Source: Rhodocyclaceae bacterium UBA2271
GTDB lineage: Bacteria > Pseudomonadota > Gammaproteobacteria > Burkholderiales > Rhodocyclaceae
Length of the DNA stretch: 5,933 nucleotides
Direction of reading: 5' to 3'
Assembly (NCBI GenBank): GCA_002347405.1
Contig: DDXB01000027.1
Coordinates: 65,460-71,392 of the forward strand
Below the pieces are notes generated by a model that was given only the letters and a program-made list of their open reading frames with translations, was not told the DNA's origin and ran no database searches. The translations under genes and the position numbers were made by a program. The first letter of the stretch is position 1, and every line of letters begins with the position of its first letter. Below, one piece after another: positions 1 through 4,712 of this stretch.

Positions 1-64
1 TGCGGCTGGCGCCGCGTGCCGCCTCGCCTTGGGACGGCCCGGCGACAAGACTGCAGGCGAGGCG
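1..64 (+). repeat. Dispersed hairpin repeat, copy A (cut by window edge)
   Basis: Bases 1-44 match 2427-2470 of copy B at 41 of 44 positions; the first 24 are identical. It holds a small hairpin, GCGGC (2-6), loop TGGC, GCCGC (11-15), and a larger perfect 10-bp stem, 20-29 with 55-64, enclosing 25 bases. The larger stem corresponds to the terminal hairpin of copy B with two compensated base-pair changes. The element lies just past the stop of the minus-strand gene, but no T-tract follows on either strand, so a classical terminator role is not supported. Confidence 0.75.
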
Positions 65-66
65 AC

Positions 67-816
67 TTAATCTGACACAGAAACCCGCTCTCGGTCTGTG
101 GTTGTTGAGATGGGCAACGGCGCGCGCAGACGGGAGAAGTCGCGTGGCGCGACATATTGCAGTACTTCCTTGCCCTTGGCATCGAGTTGCAGGTCGAGCC
201 CCTTGTCGGGGTAGAGAAAATGTTCCTTGTGCTGGCTGCTGCGGAGGCGTTCGCCCGGCGTGCCAAAGCGCTGCAACACCACCTGCTCGTCAAGATTCGC
301 TGCGGGAATGAAGGCAATCGCCAGAATGGGCGCCAAGTCCGCCTGGCGCAGATCGTCGGCGCCCAGTTCGACCCGTCGCGCCGCGCTTGGCATGTATTCG
401 ACCTTGCGTGCCCGGGCAAGCATCTGCTCGCGCTGTTCGAGCGTGGTTGCCAGTGTCAGGATCATCTTGCCCTTCACCGCGCCGGTGTGAATGCTCTCGT
501 AATAGGCCTCGAGCGAGCCACTCTCGCCCGCCGCCACGATCAGGGCAACCTGGACATCGGAGCCCAGCCGTTGGCGCGCCTCAGCCAGCGTGCTGCGGCC
601 CAGCGTCAGGCCAAACACGCGCGAACCACCCTCGGGCAGGAGATCGATCTGCCAGGGCAAGCCGTCGGTCGGCGCATCCGAGCGGTTGCCGGGGTCTGAA
701 GGCAGCAACATGGGCAGCGCCAGCAACGCAACTACCAGGGCGAAGAAAAGTGCGATGGATTTCAAATCAGAAAGGTCTACAGTTGTTTGAGTGTCCGCCA
801 AGGGAGATGAAACCAT
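67..816 (-). CDS. Uncharacterised membrane-anchored protein
   Basis: I do not recognise a named family. From the ATG at 816 the product is 249 residues. Residues about 20-39 (SIALFFALVVALLALPMLLP) form one hydrophobic segment, so the protein is probably anchored in the inner membrane with its remaining 210 residues in the periplasm (inference). The segment 'FGLTLGRSTLAEARQRLG' resembles the short helix motifs of small periplasmic proteins of the BamE kind, but this is weak. No cysteine lipobox or catalytic motif is seen. The start is uncertain: the ATG at 816 has no Shine-Dalgarno sequence and overlaps the start of the divergent gene; an in-frame TTG at 765 would still give an intact anchor; an ATG at 891 has a GGAG eight bases upstream but adds 25 unconvincing residues and runs into the neighbour. 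The coding frame itself is convincing, with normal composition through to the TAA at 67-69. A hairpin-forming repeat begins three bases past the stop. Confidence 0.72.
   Translation of the reverse strand: MVSSPLADTQTTVDLSDLKSIALFFALVVALLALPMLLPSDPGNRSDAPTDGLPWQIDLLPEGGSRVFGLTLGRSTLAEARQRLGSDVQVALIVAAGESGSLEAYYESIHTGAVKGKMILTLATTLEQREQMLARARKVEYMPSAARRVELGADDLRQADLAPILAIAFIPAANLDEQVVLQRFGTPGERLRSSQHKEHFLYPDKGLDLQLDAKGKEVLQYVAPRDFSRLRAPLPISTTTDRERVSVSD
801..806 (+). promoter_or_regulatory. Ribosome binding site of the zinc-ribbon gene
   Basis: AGGGAG sits eight bases before the ATG at 815 and decides this start over the GTG at 791. It lies inside the 5' coding region of the divergent minus-strand gene if that gene starts at 816. 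Confidence 0.7.
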
Positions 817-1315
817 GAATTCACGATCAGCCGGTGTCGGATTTCGTCCCGTTCGCCGCAACCAGTTGCACCAGGAACGCGTGCATGACACCTATAAGCT
901 CCAACGCAAGCTGGCAGAGCCAACGGTCTGCCCGGAATGCGGGGCCGTCTATCGCGCCGGTCGCTGGCAATGGGGTGCCCGGCCAGCCGCCGCGCAACAG
1001 GTCGTTTGCGCAGCCTGCCAGCGCATCCGCGACAACTTCCCGGCCGGCTTCGTCGAAGTGGGAGGCGACTTTTTTACCGCGCACCGGGGCGAGATAATGA
1101 ACCTGCTCCATCACCACGAAAACAAGGCCAAGGCAGGCCATCCATTCGCCCGCATCATGGCGGTCGCGAGTACGCCGGATGGCGTACTGGTCACCACCAC
1201 GGACATCCATCTGGCGCGCGACCTGGGTGAAGCTTTGCACCGCGCCTATCAGGGGAACCTCGAATTCCATTACAACGAGGGAGAAAACCTGCTGCGCGTC
1301 CACTGGGCGCGATAA
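815..1315 (+). CDS. BCAM0308-type zinc-ribbon protein
   Basis: A 166-residue soluble protein. Two cysteine pairs, CPEC (Cys39, Cys42) and CAAC (Cys65, Cys68), make a treble-clef or zinc-ribbon site that probably binds one Zn. The N-terminal block 'RRNQLHQERVHDTYK' followed by 'EPTVCPECGAVYRAGRWQW', and the C-terminal block 'TTTDIHLARDLGEALHRAYQG', match what I remember of a conserved proteobacterial family annotated as BCAM0308 family, which has been compared with the zinc-ribbon part of archaeal/eukaryotic NMD3; its function is not established. The ATG at 815 is preferred over the upstream GTG at 791 because AGGGAG (801-806) lies eight bases before it and because the GTG codes for an odd MSAKGDET leader. 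The gene is separated from the following DUF58 gene by only 39 bases, so co-transcription is possible, although no functional link is known. Confidence 0.85.
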   Translation: MNSRSAGVGFRPVRRNQLHQERVHDTYKLQRKLAEPTVCPECGAVYRAGRWQWGARPAAAQQVVCAACQRIRDNFPAGFVEVGGDFFTAHRGEIMNLLHHHENKAKAGHPFARIMAVASTPDGVLVTTTDIHLARDLGEALHRAYQGNLEFHYNEGENLLRVHWAR

Positions 1316-1354
1316 AGCCAACTCCCGCCGGCGCCGCAGCGGGCATAATGGGCC

Positions 1355-2329
1355 ATGCTGTCGGCCCTGCGAAGCAATCTAGCCAACCGTTTCGCCACCT
1401 GGGCGCTGCGCGTGCGGCCGCCCGAGGCGGTGCCCGTCGTCCTCTCCCAGCGGCGCGTCTATGTGTTGCCGAGCCGCGCCGGCCTGCTGTATGGCGTGTC
1501 GCTGATCGTCATGCTGATCGGCGCGATCAATTACACACTGAGCCTCGGTTACGGCCTCGTCTTCCTGCTGGCGGGTTTGGGGGTCGCCACCATCCTGCAC
1601 AGCTTCCGCAACCTCGCCGGCCTCTCCATCACCGTTGGCGCCACCCTGCCGGTGTTCGCCGGCGACACCGCGCGTTTCCCGATCATTCTGCACAACCCGG
1701 ATGCCCGGCCGCGCCATCTGTTGCGGCTGTTCCTGCCCGGGCAGGCGGCCATGCCGGTGACCGTGCCACCGGGCGGCAGTGCGCGCGTGTTGCTGCCGCA
1801 GCCCGCGCCGCAGCGCGGCTGGCTCGCCATGCCGCGCGTCACCATCGAAACGGTCTGGCCGCTGGGTTTGATCCGCGCCTGGAGCTATGCCGCGCCCGCC
1901 CTTGCCTGTCTGGTCTATCCGCAACCGGCCAGCGCCGTCCCGCCAGCGCCGACTTTCAGCGGCATCGAGGGCGGACTGCTGCCCGGCGACAGCGGCGATG
2001 AGGATTTTGCCGGCCTCAAGCGTCATCAGCCGAGCGACCCGCCCCATCATGTCGCCTGGAAAGCCGTGGCGCGCCAGGGACCGCAGGCGCCCTTGCAAAC
2101 CAAGCAGTTCGCCGGCACGGCGGCGCAGGCACTCTGGCTCGACTGGGACATGCTGCCGCCACGCATGGATGTCGAAACGCGCCTGTCGGTACTGACGCGC
2201 TGGGTGCTCGACACCGAAGCCGCCGGGTTATCCTGGGGCCTGCGTCTGCCGGGACAGGAAATTCCCCGGGCGCATGGCCCGGATCACACCCATGCCTGCC
2301 TCAGAGCGCTGGCCCTCTACGGTGGTTAG
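1355..2329 (+). CDS. DUF58 domain membrane protein
   Basis: A 324-residue inner-membrane protein of the DUF58 family. Residues about 42-90 contain two hydrophobic helices (around 'GLLYGVSLIVMLIGAINY' and 'GYGLVFLLAGLGVATIL'). A beta-rich region follows, and then the DUF58 signature at about 214-241: 'GDEDFAGLKRHQPSD' and 'HHVAWKAVARQ', the local form of G-x-E-F-x-x-L-R-x-Y-x-x-G-D ... I-D-W-K-x-x-A-R. In the family this domain is von Willebrand A-like and works with MoxR AAA+ ATPases and transglutaminases; the biochemical role is poorly known. The start at 1355 has only a weak GGGC upstream, but the frame is clean and no better start is seen. The gene ends with TAG at 2327-2329, and copy B of the dispersed repeat begins two bases later. 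The tgpA-like gene downstream is its usual partner; the usual upstream MoxR gene is absent here. Confidence 0.9.
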   Translation: MLSALRSNLANRFATWALRVRPPEAVPVVLSQRRVYVLPSRAGLLYGVSLIVMLIGAINYTLSLGYGLVFLLAGLGVATILHSFRNLAGLSITVGATLPVFAGDTARFPIILHNPDARPRHLLRLFLPGQAAMPVTVPPGGSARVLLPQPAPQRGWLAMPRVTIETVWPLGLIRAWSYAAPALACLVYPQPASAVPPAPTFSGIEGGLLPGDSGDEDFAGLKRHQPSDPPHHVAWKAVARQGPQAPLQTKQFAGTAAQALWLDWDMLPPRMDVETRLSVLTRWVLDTEAAGLSWGLRLPGQEIPRAHGPDHTHACLRALALYGG

Positions 2330-2330
2330 G

Positions 2331-2477
2331 CCCGCCCTCCCCCAGCCCCTCCCTCGCGGGAGGGGTGACTGTTGCTTGCTGCGCTCGTTTGTTACGGGGA
2401 GCCCCCGTTCGTCCGTAGGAGCGGATTGCGGCTGGCGCCGCGTGCCGCCTTTCCTTGGGGCGGCCCGGCGGAAAGGC
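2331..2477 (+). repeat. Dispersed hairpin repeat, copy B
   Basis: Fills almost all of the gap between the DUF58 gene and tgpA. It contains four hairpins in order: CCCCTCCC (2346-2353) with GGGAGGGG (2358-2365), loop TCGC; ACGGGG (2394-2399) with CCCCGT (2403-2408), loop AGC; GCGGC (2428-2432) with GCCGC (2437-2441), loop TGGC; and GCCTTTCC (2447-2454) with GGAAAGGC (2470-2477), loop of 15. The first three occur in copy C, and the last two in copy A. No gene is seen in it. It provides the likely ribosome binding site of tgpA. Confidence 0.8.
2470..2476 (+). promoter_or_regulatory. Probable ribosome binding site of tgpA, inside a repeat hairpin
   Basis: GGAAAGG lies eight bases before the GTG at 2485. 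It is the 3' arm of the terminal hairpin of repeat copy B, so base pairing with GCCTTTCC at 2447-2454 could hide it. This is the only good Shine-Dalgarno match among the possible starts (TTG 2455, GTG 2485, GTG 2524). Confidence 0.55.
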
Positions 2478-2484
2478 TTCTTGG

Positions 2485-4473
2485 GTGTGGCGGCTACTGA
2501 GTTTTTTGTTCTGGGTTGTTCTAGTGGTTAAAGCACCCACCCATCCACTCACCCAGGCCCAGACCTGGTGGCTGCTGGCGACGGGGCTGGCGGCTTATGC
2601 GCCGCTGGTGCCGCAGGTGCCGTTGTGGCTGGCTGCCGTCGCGGGGGCGGCCTTCGTCTGGCGCGCCGCGCTGGCCTGGTGGCGCCAGCCGCTGCCGACG
2701 CGCTGGGTGTTGATTTTTGTCAGCCTTGCCGGCACGGCGGGGGTATTGATCGAGTACCGCACGCTGTTCGGCCAACGCGCCGGGGTGGCGCTGCTGCTGA
2801 TCTTTCTTGCGCTGAAGCAGCTTGAAGCACGCGCACCGCGCGACGGGCTGGCCATCGTGCTGCTCGCCTATTTCCTGACGCTCACGCAGTTTTTCGAGAA
2901 CCAGTCGATTCCGGTGGCGCTGACCATGATTGGCACGCTGGTCATCGCCACCGCCGCGCTGGCCAGCCTGACCGATGCCCAAGCGCGGACGACCAGCCTG
3001 CTTCGCCTCGCCGGGCTGATGCTGGTGCAGGCCCTGCCCTTCATGCTGGTCCTGTTCGTCCTGTTTCCCCGCATCTCCGGACCGTTGTGGGGCTTGCCCA
3101 GCGATGCCCACAGCGGCCTGACCGGGCTTTCGGACAACATGTCGCCCGGCGCGATCAACAACCTGATCCAGTCCGACGCCATCGCCTTCCGTGCCAAATT
3201 CGACGGCCCGGTGCCACCCAGACAAGAGTTGTACTGGCGCGGTCCGGTTCTGGCGCGCCTGGAAGGGCGCACCTGGCAGCCGGGCATCCAGTCGTTTGGT
3301 CCGGGCCTGTTTTATCAGCCGCGCAGCGAGAGCCCGGCCTACGCTTATGCCGTCACCCTGGAGCCGCACAACAAACCCTGGCTGTTCGCGCTTGAATTCC
3401 CCACCGCCTTGCCCACTGCAGCAGTGGGAACCTCTGACTTTCAACTGCGCGCGAAAAAGCCGGTCCGCGAGCGCATCCGCTACGAACTGCACTCGCAACC
3501 GACCGTGCTCCAGCCACCCGAACACCGCAAGGTACTTGCCGAGGCACTGGCCCTGCCGGCTACGGACAACCCGCGCACGCTGGCCCTCGGCGCCCGCTGG
3601 CAAGCCGAAGGTGGCAGCGAACGGCAGCGCTTGCAACGCGCCATAGATTTCATGCGCGCCCAGCGATTCATCTACACCCTGCAGCCGCCCTTGATGGGCC
3701 TGCACGTCGCCGACGAGTTCCTGTTCGACCATAAGCGCGGTTTCTGCGAGCATTTTTCGGCCTCTTTCGTCGTGCTGATGCGTGCCGCCGGCGTGCCGGC
3801 ACGCGTCGTCACCGGCTATCAGGGCGGCGAACGCAATCCCGTTGATGACACCTGGGTGATTCGCCAGTCCGATGCCCACGCCTGGGCCGAAGTCTGGCTG
3901 GAACAACAAGGCTGGCTGCGCGTCGATCCCACGGCCGTCAGCGCGCCGGCGCGCATCGAGCAGAACCTCGCCGCCGCCGTGCCGGCCGGCGAACCGCTGC
4001 CCTGGCTGTCAGGCGCCGGCCTCGACTGGCTGCGTGCAGCGCGCTTTCGCTGGTGGGCGATCAGCGATACCTGGAACCAGTGGGTGCTCGGCTACAACCC
4101 GGAACGTCAGCGCGACTTTCTCAAAAAGCTGGGCATGTCCACTCCGGACTGGCGCAGCATGACGGCAACGCTCGCCGTGCTCTGCGGCCTCATGCTGCTG
4201 GCACTGGCCGGCTGGATGCTCCACCGCCGGCCGCGCCTCGACCCGGCGCAACGGCAATGGCGCAAGCTGTCGCGCCGGCTGGCACGCCGCGGCCTCGCCC
4301 GGCACAACTGGGAAGGTCCACAGGAGTATGCCCGGCGCGTCGCTGTGGCATTGCCTGACAGCGCAGCAGACATGCAGGCGATTGCTGCACTGTATGCCGG
4401 CTTGCGTTACGATGTCCCCTCGCCACCGACCCTCGATGAATTACGCCGCCGTGTTGCGGCGTTCAAGCCATGA
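2485..4473 (+). CDS. tgpA: TgpA-type membrane-anchored transglutaminase
   Basis: A 662-residue protein with the full TgpA layout: DUF3488, transglutaminase core, DUF4129-like tail. Residues about 1-200 form roughly seven membrane helices. The DUF3488 signature follows with 'FPRISGPLWGLP', 'TGLSDNMSPGAINNL' and 'LYWRGPVL'. The transglutaminase core (about 395-485) keeps all three catalytic residues: Cys421 in 'RGFCEHFSASF', His465 in 'SDAHAWAEVWL' and Asp481 in 'WLRVDPT'. One more helix is at about 559-580, and the cytoplasmic tail to 662 carries 'WRKLSRRLARRG' and 'GPQEYARRVA'. In Pseudomonas aeruginosa the homologue is an essential inner-membrane protein with a periplasmic transglutaminase domain; the substrate is not settled. 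The start is chosen at GTG 2485 for its GGAAAGG site; TTG 2455 would add ten repeat-derived residues, and GTG 2524 lacks an SD but would leave the conserved 'LTQAQTWWLLA' region intact. The stop TGA overlaps an ATG at 4470 (ATGA). Confidence 0.9.
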   Translation: MWRLLSFLFWVVLVVKAPTHPLTQAQTWWLLATGLAAYAPLVPQVPLWLAAVAGAAFVWRAALAWWRQPLPTRWVLIFVSLAGTAGVLIEYRTLFGQRAGVALLLIFLALKQLEARAPRDGLAIVLLAYFLTLTQFFENQSIPVALTMIGTLVIATAALASLTDAQARTTSLLRLAGLMLVQALPFMLVLFVLFPRISGPLWGLPSDAHSGLTGLSDNMSPGAINNLIQSDAIAFRAKFDGPVPPRQELYWRGPVLARLEGRTWQPGIQSFGPGLFYQPRSESPAYAYAVTLEPHNKPWLFALEFPTALPTAAVGTSDFQLRAKKPVRERIRYELHSQPTVLQPPEHRKVLAEALALPATDNPRTLALGARWQAEGGSERQRLQRAIDFMRAQRFIYTLQPPLMGLHVADEFLFDHKRGFCEHFSASFVVLMRAAGVPARVVTGYQGGERNPVDDTWVIRQSDAHAWAEVWLEQQGWLRVDPTAVSAPARIEQNLAAAVPAGEPLPWLSGAGLDWLRAARFRWWAISDTWNQWVLGYNPERQRDFLKKLGMSTPDWRSMTATLAVLCGLMLLALAGWMLHRRPRLDPAQRQWRKLSRRLARRGLARHNWEGPQEYARRVAVALPDSAADMQAIAALYAGLRYDVPSPPTLDELRRRVAAFKP

Positions 4474-4478
4474 ATACG

Positions 4479-4607
4479 CCCGCCCCCCTTTGCCCCCCTC
4501 GCGGGGGATTCCTGTTTGCTCACTGCGCTCGTCTATTACGGGGTGCTCCCGTTGTTGCAGTGGTACGGCTTGCGGCTTCGCCGCGTGCCGTGTTTGCTTG
4601 GCAGCCC
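4479..4607 (+). repeat. Dispersed hairpin repeat, copy C
   Basis: Follows the tgpA stop by five bases. It aligns with copy B through shared blocks such as TGCGCTCGT, TTACGGGG and GCCGCGTGCCG, at roughly three quarters identity by eye. Hairpins keep their positions: CCCCC (4494-4498) with GGGGG (4503-4507), loop TCGC as in copy B; ACGGGG (4538-4543) with TCCCGT (4547-4552), including one G-U pair; and GCGGC (4572-4576) with GCCGC (4580-4584), loop TTC. The terminal hairpin of copies A and B is not clearly present. The copy is free of stop codons in the mltB frame. Confidence 0.72.
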
Positions 4608-4618
4608 TCTCCCTCAAT

Positions 4619-4642
4619 CCCTCTCCCGCAAGCGGGAGAGGG
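4619..4642 (+). repeat. Perfect 11-bp palindrome, intergenic
   Basis: CCCTCTCCCGC (4619-4629) pairs perfectly with GCGGGAGAGGG (4632-4642) around AA. The sequence type is common between genes in GC-rich proteobacteria (recollection, not checked). No T-tract follows, so it is not a standard intrinsic terminator, but a stem this strong could stall polymerase or protect the 3' end of the tgpA message. Confidence 0.7.
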
Positions 4643-4655
4643 AAGCTATCTGCCT

Positions 4656-4703
4656 CCTCTCTCCCTCCGGGAGAGAGGTCGGGAGAGAGGTCGGGAGAGA
4701 GGG
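4656..4703 (+). repeat. Hairpin plus three tandem 12-bp units before mltB
   Basis: Three direct 12-bp units (4668-4679, 4680-4691, 4692-4703) of CGGGAGAGAGGT; the third differs only at its last base. CCTCTCTCCC (4656-4665) pairs perfectly with GGGAGAGAGG of the first unit (4669-4678, loop of three bases), and the same ten bases recur at 4681-4690 and 4693-4702. The last occurrence overlaps the likely ribosome binding site of mltB, so alternative pairings are possible. Confidence 0.75.
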
Positions 4704-4704
4704 A
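4697..4704 (+). promoter_or_regulatory. Probable ribosome binding site of mltB
   Basis: GAGAGGGA ends eight bases before the GTG at 4713. It belongs to the third 12-bp tandem unit. It supports GTG 4713 over ATG 4737, which has no Shine-Dalgarno match upstream. Confidence 0.5.
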
Positions 4705-4712
4705 TTGGCCCG

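Noticed and set aside
827..1321. Minus-strand open frame opposite the zinc-ribbon gene
   Set aside because: The plus-strand frame has a good ribosome binding site and conserved cysteine pairs; the minus frame has no supporting feature.
1379..2098. Minus-strand open frame of 239 codons opposite the DUF58 gene
   Set aside because: Its composition (Arg, Gln, His, Gly rich) is typical of an antisense shadow, and the plus strand carries clear DUF58 motifs.
2331..2408. Intrinsic terminator after the DUF58 gene
   Set aside because: The hairpins are strong but none is followed by a T-tract, and both recur as parts of a dispersed repeat. The same holds for the stems at 20-64 and 4619-4642.
2521..3909. 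Long minus-strand open frame of 462 codons opposite tgpA
   Set aside because: It is a shadow of a GC-rich gene: the plus strand has complete DUF3488 and transglutaminase motifs, while the minus translation is Gln/Arg/Gly/Ala-rich without recognisable domains.
4470..4712. Start of mltB at ATG 4470
   Set aside because: The extra N-terminal residues are translated hairpin repeats and would place the signal peptide deep inside the protein. The open frame is reported as a finding instead.
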